NCBI GenBank assembly: GCA_041485845.1
Contig: JBGPKH010000260.1
Span: 1 to 11,236 of the forward strand
DNA from: OMOG01 sp041485845
GTDB lineage: Bacteria > Acidobacteriota > Terriglobia > Bryobacterales > Bryobacteraceae
DNA: 11,236 nt
Direction: 5' to 3'
This document shows positions 1-5,498 of the stretch, in pieces. Position 1 is the first letter of the stretch; every line of letters starts with the position of its first letter. Below the pieces are notes generated by a model. It was not told the origin of the DNA. It ran no database searches and saw only the letters and a list, made by a program, of their open reading frames with translations. A program made the translations under genes and the position numbers.

Positions 1-11
1 CCCGATGTGGG

Positions 12-47
12 GCAGGCTGGTAGCCTGCGGCCGACTGGCAGTCGGCC
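12..47. repeat. Double-hairpin repeat, copy A
   Basis: Two perfect hairpins lie back to back. The first is GCAGGCT-GGT-AGCCTGC (12-28) and the second is GGCCGACT-GGC-AGTCGGCC (29-47). The element sits just past the stop codon of the deacylase gene (72-74 on the minus strand), so it may also help end or protect that transcript, though no T-tract follows on either strand. A related copy with the same geometry lies at 1701-1736, on the other side of the same gene. It is a dispersed REP-like element by inference. Confidence 0.8.
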
Positions 48-71
48 CCCATGCCGGGGCGCCGCAGTAAA

Positions 72-1622
72 TTACGGGCGATGGCGGAGCGTGCGCCCCG
101 ACCGCGCGTCCGTGAGCTTCTCGCCGTCGACCTCGATCTTGCCGTTCACCAGGACCAGGTCGAAGCCTTGCGAATATTGATGCGGCCGGGCGAAGGTCGC
201 CTTGTCTTGGACGCGCGCGGGATCGAACATGACGAGGTCGGCCGCCATGCCTTCACGGACCAGGCCGCGATCGGACAGACGGAAGGTGCGCGCGGGCAAT
301 GAAGTCATGCGGCGGATGGCGTCTTCCAGAGTCAGCACTCCGCGCGAGCGCACATATTCGGCGAGCACGCGGGCGTTGGTGCCGTAGGAGCGGGGATGCG
401 GGTTGCCCACGCCGAGTTCGGTGACGCCGCCGTCGCTGGCGATCGCGGTGAAGGGATAGCGCATGATGCGCTCGATATCCAGGTCGCCCATCAGCCGGTA
501 GATCATGCCCGCGCCGCCGTTGTTCATGAGATCGAAGATGGTCTCGATTTCGCCGTCCACGCCCGGCTGGTGTCCGTTCATGGCGCCGATCTCGGAAATC
601 GTCCTGCCTTCGTACGCCTGGTTCGGCGTGAAGCGCGCCACGGTAGCAAAGGAGTAATCGGGTTCGCCCATCTCAGCGATGTTGCGTTTCATTTCATCGG
701 CGATCTTCTGCCGCGTGGCGGGGTCCGCCAGGCGCTCCTTGATTTTGCCTTCGGCCAGCGCCCAGGTGGGCAGGCGGATTCCGAGGTTGGTGCTGGCGCG
801 GTCGTAGGGATACTGGTCGGCCACGACATCCACGCCCTCGCGGCGGAATCGCTCGATGAGGGCGAGTGACTGATCGCTCGCGCCCCACACGCTCCGGCGG
901 TCGATCTTCAAATGTGAGATCTCGACCGGCATGCCGGCTTCCTTGCCCACGTTCACCGCTTCGGTGATGGCTTCGATCTCGTGGATGCCCTCGTCGCGCA
1001 TGTGGCTGGTGTAGACCCCGCCGTGGGCTGCGGCGGCGCTGGCCAGCGCGACCACCTCCGCGGTGTTCGAATAGGTGCCGGGAATGTATTCGAGGCCGGT
1101 CGAAAAGCCCACGGCGCCGTCGCGCATCGCGCGGTCCACCAGGGCCTGCATCTTCTTGATTTCTTCGGGAGTCGCGAGGCGATTCACCGTCCCCATCACC
1201 TCGCGCCGCACCGTGTTGTGGCCCACGAGCGAGGCGACGTTGATCCCCAGGCCGGCTTTGTCGAGCTTCTCGTACCAGGCCGCGAGATTCAGCTCCGAAC
1301 CGCCGCAGTTGCCGGTGACCACCGTGGTCACGCCGTCGAGCGGGAAATTGTCGGCGCGCGGGTTGCGCTCGATGCCGCCTTCGATGTGCGTGTGAACGTC
1401 GATGAAGCCCGGAGCGACGACGCGCCCGCGGGCGTCAATGGTGCGGTTGGCGGAGGCGTTGCCGAGGCGGCCGATGGCGGCGATACGGCCGTCTTTCACC
1501 GCGACGTCGGCGCGAAACCACGGGTTGCCGCTGCCATCGACCACCCGGGCGTTGCGAATCAGGACGTCGTAATCGGCGGCGGCAAGCAGTGGCGCCAGCA
1601 AGAGCAGAAGGGCGAATCTCAT
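72..1622 (-). CDS. Secreted N-acyl-D-amino-acid deacylase (D-aminoacylase family amidohydrolase)
   Basis: The predicted 516-residue enzyme would hydrolyse N-acyl-D-amino acids to a free D-amino acid and a carboxylic acid, probably in the periplasm. Residues 1-16 form a signal peptide (a leucine-rich core ending AAA before DYD). The amidohydrolase barrel shows the HTH metal motif (H77, H79) in PGFIDVHTH. A GNCG loop follows, with C106 in the place of the zinc-binding cysteine of D-aminoacylases. Next come SHMRDE (H207), EISHLK (H237) and IASDG with the catalytic aspartate D397. The C-terminal part (about 450-516, GMAADLVMFDP onward) is the small beta domain shared by this family. Length is close to that of known D-aminoacylases (about 480-530). 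It is transcribed alone, away from the PD40 remnant. The exact acyl substrate cannot be read from sequence; a related role on dipeptides or other amides is possible. Confidence 0.9.
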   Translation of the reverse strand: MRFALLLLLAPLLAAADYDVLIRNARVVDGSGNPWFRADVAVKDGRIAAIGRLGNASANRTIDARGRVVAPGFIDVHTHIEGGIERNPRADNFPLDGVTTVVTGNCGGSELNLAAWYEKLDKAGLGINVASLVGHNTVRREVMGTVNRLATPEEIKKMQALVDRAMRDGAVGFSTGLEYIPGTYSNTAEVVALASAAAAHGGVYTSHMRDEGIHEIEAITEAVNVGKEAGMPVEISHLKIDRRSVWGASDQSLALIERFRREGVDVVADQYPYDRASTNLGIRLPTWALAEGKIKERLADPATRQKIADEMKRNIAEMGEPDYSFATVARFTPNQAYEGRTISEIGAMNGHQPGVDGEIETIFDLMNNGGAGMIYRLMGDLDIERIMRYPFTAIASDGGVTELGVGNPHPRSYGTNARVLAEYVRSRGVLTLEDAIRRMTSLPARTFRLSDRGLVREGMAADLVMFDPARVQDKATFARPHQYSQGFDLVLVNGKIEVDGEKLTDARSGRTLRHRP

Positions 1623-1634
1623 TGGAATACGCCC

Positions 1635-1643
1635 AATATACTA
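1635..1643 (-). promoter_or_regulatory. Possible -10 region of the deacylase gene
   Basis: On the minus strand the sequence TAGTATATT offers two overlapping -10-like hexamers, TAGTAT and TATATT, ending 15 or 12 nt before the ATG at 1622. No convincing -35 or Shine-Dalgarno is seen. The 5' leader would be only a few nucleotides. This is pattern-based only. Confidence 0.35.
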
Positions 1644-1700
1644 TGTACTACTGTGCGTTGTTTTCTTCGCGCGCCGCGACGATTTCGGGAGGCCCGTGGG

Positions 1701-1736
1701 GCAGGTTGTCAACCTGCGGCCGATTGTCAATCGGCC
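1701..1736. repeat. Double-hairpin repeat, copy B
   Basis: This has the same architecture as the element at 12-47: GCAGGTT-GTC-AACCTGC (1701-1717) followed directly by GGCCGATT-GTC-AATCGGCC (1718-1736). Both copies are preceded by GTGGG and share arm and loop lengths exactly. In each stem one C-G pair of copy A is a T-A pair here, so pairing is kept while the bases changed. The copy lies in the gap between the divergent deacylase gene and the PD40 remnant, near the point where the remnant loses similarity to its family. Confidence 0.8.
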
Positions 1737-1783
1737 TTCCGCGGCCTGCAGCCGGCCCGCCGCCAGGTTTCAGATATTCATCT

Positions 1784-1807
1784 CCGTTATGATTACTTGC
1801 CGTTATG
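1784..1807 (+). repeat. Direct repeat CCGTTATG x2
   Basis: The octamer CCGTTATG occurs at 1784-1791 and again at 1800-1807, 16 bp apart start to start, in a locally AT-richer stretch. The second copy contains the ATG that opens the PD40 remnant frame. It could be a paired protein-binding site or chance; nothing else supports a role. Confidence 0.35.
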
Positions 1808-2368
1808 GGCGCGCAACGAGAATTCTTCTTTTCGCTTCGGGCCGCATCATGCCGCCGCTTAGCGAACGCGTACGCCGGAGCCATCTGGTCGCGCGATGGC
1901 GCGTGGATCTACTTCCGGTCGGACCGCTCCGGCTCCCAGCAGATCTGGAAGATGCCTTCCTCGGCCCCTTACCAACCCGCGGTGCCGGTAACGCGGAATG
2001 GAGGCTTCGAACCGGTCGAGTCGATGGACGGCAAGCTGGTCTATTACACCAAAGCCAATGGCGGACTGTGGGTGGCGCCCGTGGCGGGCGGCGAAGAGAC
2101 TCCGCTCTACCAGCCGGCGCGACGGGGGCTTTGGGAGGTGGCCGAAAATGGGATTTACTTCGTGGACGTGCAGCGCCGCTCGGCGGACGGCTTGCCGATC
2201 GAGTGGTTCAACTTTGCGACCCGCAAGACTGTCCCGGTCGGAATGATCCCGCAGGTCGCTCCCGATAACGCGCCCAACTTCGCCGTGACGCGAGACGGCC
2301 GCAGGATCGCCTGGGTGCAGCTCGACCACCAGGATTCCGACCTCATGCTCATCGAAAACTTCCGATAA
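1805..2368 (+). pseudogene. N-terminally truncated PD40/TolB-like beta-propeller protein
   Basis: The open frame gives 187 residues, of which about residue 25 onward (from near base 1877) resembles the last propeller blades of PD40 proteins. SRDGAWIYFRSDRSGSQQIW (residues 29-48) is a classic PD40 blade. It is followed by VTRNGGFEPVESMDGKLVYY, by GLWVAPVAGGEET, and by a closing strand ending in DLMLIENFR. In Acidobacteriota this ending is typical of large proteins with an N-terminal winged-helix DNA-binding domain and a WD40/PD40 sensor propeller of several hundred residues. Here the DNA-binding domain and the earlier blades are missing, and I found no trace of them in any frame upstream. The first 24 residues look unrelated to the family. 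I therefore call it a decayed remnant. A short, freshly assembled gene is a less likely alternative. Confidence 0.65.
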
Positions 2369-2375
2369 GTGCAAG

Positions 2376-2438
2376 ACCGCTCCTCATGGTCGCGGCTCTG
2401 AACGGAGCCGCGCGCGTCAGCAAGCGTCAGCAAGCGGT
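2376..2438. repeat. Long imperfect hairpin with internal 10-bp tandem duplication
   Basis: The outer arms are ACCGCT (2376-2381) and AGCGGT (2433-2438). The core stem is CGCGGCTC (2391-2398) with GAGCCGCG (2405-2412) around a 6-nt loop. The right arm is lengthened by a tandem copy of GCGTCAGCAA (2414-2423 and 2424-2433), which unbalances the palindrome. It lies between the PD40 remnant stop and the DUF6807 start and could end upstream transcription, although no T-run follows. I take it as another dispersed hairpin element. Confidence 0.6.
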
Positions 2439-2469
2439 TGTCGGATAAGCGCGTAGTCTCACGATCGAT

Positions 2470-2478
2470 TAGTATAGT
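2470..2478 (+). promoter_or_regulatory. -10 region of the DUF6807 gene, likely leaderless start
   Basis: TAGTATAGT holds two overlapping -10-like hexamers: TAGTAT (2470-2475) and TATAGT (2473-2478). The ATG is at 2482, so transcription would begin at or next to the start codon. No Shine-Dalgarno lies between, which agrees with leaderless translation. No good -35 is seen. Confidence 0.5.
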
Positions 2479-2481
2479 CAC

Positions 2482-3417
2482 ATGCGTTTTTCTGTGGTTG
2501 TTGCTCTGGTGTTGGCGGCCCCGCTCTGCGCCCAAGTGAAGTTCACGCAGGCGGCCGGCCGCATTCTGGTGGAGATCGATGGCAAGCCCTATACCACTTT
2601 CTTCCTCGCGCCCGATGGCAATAAGCCGTACCTCTACCCGCTGAGCACGGCCTCCGGGATCGTGGTCACACGCCACTTTCCGATGGAGAACGTCCCCGGC
2701 GAGACTCACGACCACCCGCATCACCGCGGCCTGTTCTTTTCCCACGGCGACGTCAACGGTATCAATTTCTGGGCAACCGAGGCGGATTCGAAGGCGCCGA
2801 ACAAGGGGCGCATGATCGTCAGGAAGGTGATTGAGACCACGGCCGGCGAGAAGTCCGGCACGATCCGCGTGGTCTTCGAGGGCCAGGATCCCAAGGGAAA
2901 GGGGATCATGACCGAGACGCGCACGATCACGTTCAACGCGGATCCCCGGCTGCGGACCATCGACTACGAAATTCAGATCGATCCCCTCGAGAAGCTCACG
3001 TTCACCGACACCAAGGAAGGCACCTTCGGCATCCGCCTGGCCACCTCGATGACCGAGGACAAGGGCGGACGCATGGTCAACGCGGAGGGGAAGGAGACCG
3101 AGAAGGCCGTTTGGGGCAAGCGCTCGCCGTGGGTGGATTACTACGGTCCGGTGGAGGGCCGGACGGCCGGCGTCGCGATGTTCGATAACCCCGGCAACCC
3201 GCGGCATCCCACGTACTGGCACACGCGCGCTTACGGCCTGCACGCGGCGAATCCTTTTGGGGTGCGCGACTTCACGGGGGACAAGTCGCAGGATGGAAGC
3301 TTGACGGTTGCGCCCGGGCAGCCGCTACGGTTCCGTTATCGGGTGGTAATTCACGAGGGCGATGTGCGGTCGGCGCGGATCTCCGAATTGTGGCGGCAAT
3401 ACGCGGCTGGGCAGTGA
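2482..3417 (+). CDS. Secreted PmoA-family protein (DUF6807)
   Basis: This 311-residue protein begins with a signal peptide (MRFSVVVALVLAAPLCAQ), so it likely acts in the periplasm or outside the cell. The family hallmark is a histidine-rich stretch, HDHPHHRG (76-83), followed by HGDVNGINFW (88-97); these could bind metal or substrate. Further family signatures are KEGTFGIR, a WVDYYGP strand and a DNPGNPRHPTYWHTRAYGL segment near 250, ahead of an ANPFG turn. Length fits the family. The function is unproven. The label methane oxygenase PmoA attached to the Pfam family is misleading, because nothing here resembles the membrane subunit of methane monooxygenase. Such genes usually sit in carbohydrate-use loci, often with Gfo/Idh/MocA oxidoreductases, as here (next gene, 125 bp downstream). 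The start is supported by the signal peptide and the close -10 element. Confidence 0.85.
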   Translation: MRFSVVVALVLAAPLCAQVKFTQAAGRILVEIDGKPYTTFFLAPDGNKPYLYPLSTASGIVVTRHFPMENVPGETHDHPHHRGLFFSHGDVNGINFWATEADSKAPNKGRMIVRKVIETTAGEKSGTIRVVFEGQDPKGKGIMTETRTITFNADPRLRTIDYEIQIDPLEKLTFTDTKEGTFGIRLATSMTEDKGGRMVNAEGKETEKAVWGKRSPWVDYYGPVEGRTAGVAMFDNPGNPRHPTYWHTRAYGLHAANPFGVRDFTGDKSQDGSLTVAPGQPLRFRYRVVIHEGDVRSARISELWRQYAAGQ

Positions 3418-3429
3418 GCTCTCAGCCCG

Positions 3430-3454
3430 CCGCTTGCCGCTTCGCGGCCTGCGG
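3430..3454 (+). terminator. Possible imperfect hairpin after the DUF6807 gene
   Basis: CCGC-TTG-CCGC-TTC-GCGG-CCT-GCGG folds into two 4-bp GC stems separated by a 3x3 internal loop, 13 nt past the stop codon. No T-tract follows, so intrinsic termination is doubtful; it may be another dispersed hairpin. Confidence 0.3.
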
Positions 3455-3516
3455 TAGCGGTCGCAATCGCTTTTCGGTGGCGTGAACCCGGCCACACTCA
3501 CCAGCGTGAATCCGGT

Positions 3517-3522
3517 TAGAAT
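3517..3522 (+). promoter_or_regulatory. -10 element TAGAAT of the Gfo/Idh/MocA gene
   Basis: TAGAAT lies 20 nt before the ATG, implying a leader of about 14 nt. The same hexamer occurs at the same distance from the start at 8475-8480. No clear -35 is visible. Confidence 0.5.
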
Positions 3523-3531
3523 AAAGCGTTC

Positions 3532-3537
3532 GAGGTG
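3532..3537 (+). promoter_or_regulatory. Ribosome binding site of the Gfo/Idh/MocA gene
   Basis: GAGGTG, 5 nt before the ATG at 3543, supports this start. It is one of only two clear Shine-Dalgarno sites in the window. Confidence 0.6.
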
Positions 3538-3542
3538 CCTTT

Positions 3543-4829
3543 ATGCCCCATGACCCCTTAACGCGAAGATCGTTTCTGACATCCGCCACTACCGCGGCCA
3601 CGGCGTTCACCATCGTGAAACCCGAACTGGTGCGCGGCGCCGGAAACGAAAAACTGAAGGCCGGCCTGATCGGCGCCGGCGGCCGCGGCACGCAAGCCGT
3701 GGAGAACATCCTCACCGGTTGCGACAACGTCGAACTGGTCGCCATGGCCGATGTGTTCGAGGACCGGCTGGAAGGCTCGCTCCGGCGGCTCAAGGGGCTC
3801 AAGCCCGAGATTGCCGACCGTGTGAAGGTGGATGCCGAGCACCGTTTCACGGGCTTCGATGCCTACAAGAAGGTGATCGGCTCCGGCGTGGACATCGTGA
3901 TGCTGGCCACCTATCCGGCCTATCGCCCCATGCACTTCGAGGCCGCCGTGGAGGCGAAAAAGCACATCTTCTGCGAGAAGCCGTTCGCCACCGACCCGGT
4001 CAACCTGCGGCGTTTCATGGCCGCGGCGAAGAAATCGGAAGAGCTGAAGCTCACCGTCAAGTCCGGCGCGCAACGCCGCTCGCAGGCCTGGTATCTCGAC
4101 CAGTACAAGCGCTTCAAGAACGGCGACATCGGCGACGCGCTGGCGCTCTACGCGTATTGGGAGGGGACCCCGGTGCTCAACTTCAACAGCCCGCTCTTCC
4201 CCAACCACAAGCGCGATCCCAAGTGGGGCGACATGGAATTCCAGCACCGCAACTGGTACTCCTTCGTGTGGGTGTGCGGCGACCAGATCGTGGAGCAGCA
4301 CCTCCACAACATCGATACGTGCAACTGGTTCATGGGCGCGCACCCCGTGGAAGCGGTCGCATCGGGCGGCGCCGCGTGGCGTCCGCGCGAAGAAGAGTAC
4401 GGCAACATCTACGACCATATCGCCGCCGACTTCGTGTATCCCAACGGAGTCCACATGTCGAGCCGCTGCCGCCAGTTTCCCAACCGGGATGCCGCCCAGA
4501 ACATCAGCGAGCGCATCGTGGGCGCCAAGGGCTTCATCGACAGCACGGCCATGCGCGGCGCGCGCCTGGCGGTCGATCCCTACGTGCAGGAGCACGCCGA
4601 CATGATGAGCAGCATCCTCGGCAAGGGCCCTTACATCAACGAATCGATGGAGGTGGCCGAGAGCACCATGACCTGCCTCATGGGCCGCGAGGCCGCTTAC
4701 TCGGGCAAGAAGATCACCTGGGAGATGATGATGAATTCCCAGCAGGACCTGCTGCCCAAGTCCTTCGACTACAAAAACGCGGTCCCCGTGCCGCCCCTGC
4801 CGGTCCCCGGCGTGTACCAGTTCACCTAA
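3543..4829 (+). CDS. Tat-exported Gfo/Idh/MocA family oxidoreductase
   Basis: This 428-residue protein is predicted to be an NAD(P)-dependent oxidoreductase acting on a sugar or sugar derivative. It opens with a twin-arginine signal, TRRSFLTSA (residues 7-15), followed by a weakly hydrophobic stretch to about 33. This suggests folded, cofactor-loaded export to the periplasm, as for glucose-fructose oxidoreductase. The Rossmann fold shows GLIGAGGRG (41-49) and an acidic residue at the end of strand 2 (MAD, D70). The family motif EKPF is at 145-148. The C-terminal alpha/beta domain carries GDQIVEQHLHNIDTCNW (246-262), whose His and Asp residues match the usual active-site region. The length is typical of the secreted Gfo/Idh/MocA proteins of Acidobacteriota and Planctomycetes. 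It has its own -10 and Shine-Dalgarno 125 bp after the DUF6807 gene, so it is probably a separate unit of related function. The substrate is unknown. Confidence 0.9.
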   Translation: MPHDPLTRRSFLTSATTAATAFTIVKPELVRGAGNEKLKAGLIGAGGRGTQAVENILTGCDNVELVAMADVFEDRLEGSLRRLKGLKPEIADRVKVDAEHRFTGFDAYKKVIGSGVDIVMLATYPAYRPMHFEAAVEAKKHIFCEKPFATDPVNLRRFMAAAKKSEELKLTVKSGAQRRSQAWYLDQYKRFKNGDIGDALALYAYWEGTPVLNFNSPLFPNHKRDPKWGDMEFQHRNWYSFVWVCGDQIVEQHLHNIDTCNWFMGAHPVEAVASGGAAWRPREEEYGNIYDHIAADFVYPNGVHMSSRCRQFPNRDAAQNISERIVGAKGFIDSTAMRGARLAVDPYVQEHADMMSSILGKGPYINESMEVAESTMTCLMGREAAYSGKKITWEMMMNSQQDLLPKSFDYKNAVPVPPLPVPGVYQFT

Positions 4830-4833
4830 GCGG

Positions 4834-4853
4834 GACAGGCCTTCCGGCCTGTC
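4834..4853. repeat. ACAGGCC hairpin, copy 1
   Basis: Perfect inverted repeat GACAGGCC-TTCC-GGCCTGTC starting 5 nt after the oxidoreductase stop codon. It may act as a transcript-end structure, but only TTG follows rather than a T-run. Copies 2 (4891-4912) and 3 (10671-10694) have the same stem with different tetraloops. Confidence 0.75.
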
Positions 4854-4860
4854 TTGTGCG

Positions 4861-4869
4861 TGTTACAAA
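4861..4869 (+). promoter_or_regulatory. Possible extended -10 for the small membrane protein gene
   Basis: TGTTACAAA reads as TGn followed by a TACAAA -10-like hexamer, lying between hairpin copies 1 and 2. If used, the leader (about 52 nt) would contain hairpin copy 2 just ahead of the ribosome binding site. Weak evidence. Confidence 0.3.
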
Positions 4870-4890
4870 TGTGGCTTGACCGACTGCGAC

Positions 4891-4912
4891 GGACAGGCCA
4901 GGAGGCCTGTCC
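4891..4912. repeat. ACAGGCC hairpin, copy 2 (inverted relative to copy 1)
   Basis: GGACAGGCC (4891-4899) pairs with GGCCTGTCC (4904-4912) around an AGGA loop. Read on the minus strand the loop is TCCT, as in copy 3, so this copy lies in the opposite orientation. It ends 7 nt before the Shine-Dalgarno of the next gene and could affect its access. Confidence 0.75.
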
Positions 4913-4919
4913 CACTCTC

Positions 4920-4924
4920 GGAGG
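4920..4924 (+). promoter_or_regulatory. Ribosome binding site of the small membrane protein gene
   Basis: GGAGG with a 4-nt spacer to the ATG at 4929. It decides the start: the frame is open further upstream to 4854, but that part runs through hairpin copy 2 and has no ribosome binding site. Confidence 0.65.
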
Positions 4925-4928
4925 CACT

Positions 4929-5498
4929 ATGAACAAGCGCGTTGTATTGGCCGGCGTCCTGGGCGCCGCCGCCATGTTTCTGTGGACCTTCATCGCCCAC
5001 ATGCTGCTGCCGCTCGGCGAGGCCGGTGTCCGGCAGATCGACAATGAGCAACCGCTATTGAGCGCCATGCGCTCCACTCTTAGCGAACCGGGGTTCTACA
5101 TGTTTCCCAAGATGGCCCCGGGCACTAGCCAGGCGCAGTACAACAACCAGGTCGCCACCGGACCCTCCGGCCTGCTCATTTACCTTCCCCGGCGCGACTT
5201 CTCTTTCGGCCAGGCGCTGGCGATCGAGTTCGTCACCGAGTTGGTGCTGGCCCTGATCGCCGCATGCCTGCTCTCGCTGACGAATATCGCCACCTTCGGC
5301 GGGCGTCTGGGCTTCTATGCGGTGCTGGGCCTCGGGACTGCCGTCGCGACCAACGTCTCTTACTGGAACTGGTACGCCTTCCCGGCCGTGTACACCGCCG
5401 CCTACATGTTCACCGCATGGATGGGCCTGGTCTGTGCCGGCCTGGTGGCTGCCGCGATGAAGATCGGCGGCCCGCAGCGCGCGGCGGCCGCGGCCTAA
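4929..5498 (+). CDS. Small integral membrane protein of unknown function
   Basis: I do not recognise this 189-residue protein by family. It has four likely membrane segments: about 5-28 (starting VVLAGVLGAAAMFLW), 94-116 (ending in a leucine/alanine-rich stretch), 125-145 and 152-177. Between segments 1 and 2 lies a soluble loop of roughly 60 residues, with IDNEQPLLSAMR and a GFYMFPKM segment that may be conserved. A YWNWYAFP aromatic patch precedes the last helix. The tail is alanine-rich. The start at 4929 is set by GGAGG. The upstream oxidoreductase is 99 bp away with two hairpins between, so shared transcription is uncertain. The stop codon overlaps that of convergent tyrS. A small transport or envelope role is possible but nothing in the sequence proves it. 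Confidence 0.8.
   Translation: MNKRVVLAGVLGAAAMFLWTFIAHMLLPLGEAGVRQIDNEQPLLSAMRSTLSEPGFYMFPKMAPGTSQAQYNNQVATGPSGLLIYLPRRDFSFGQALAIEFVTELVLALIAACLLSLTNIATFGGRLGFYAVLGLGTAVATNVSYWNWYAFPAVYTAAYMFTAWMGLVCAGLVAAAMKIGGPQRAAAAA

Noticed and set aside
981..1862. Plus-strand open frame running out of the deacylase gene (293 codons)
   Set aside because: It is antisense to the deacylase for most of its length, then passes through the double hairpin; no motif is present.
2414..2436. Iterons or CRISPR repeats
   Set aside because: Only about two copies of a 10-bp unit with no spacer; best explained as duplication inside a hairpin arm.
2482..3417. Methane or ammonia monooxygenase subunit
   Set aside because: The Pfam family is named after PmoA, but the protein is soluble and secreted with no membrane helices, unlike the true PmoA subunit.
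3558..4595. Minus-strand open frame opposite the Gfo/Idh/MocA gene (345 codons)
   Set aside because: Low-complexity His/Val/Glu/Arg composition, antisense to a confidently assigned enzyme.
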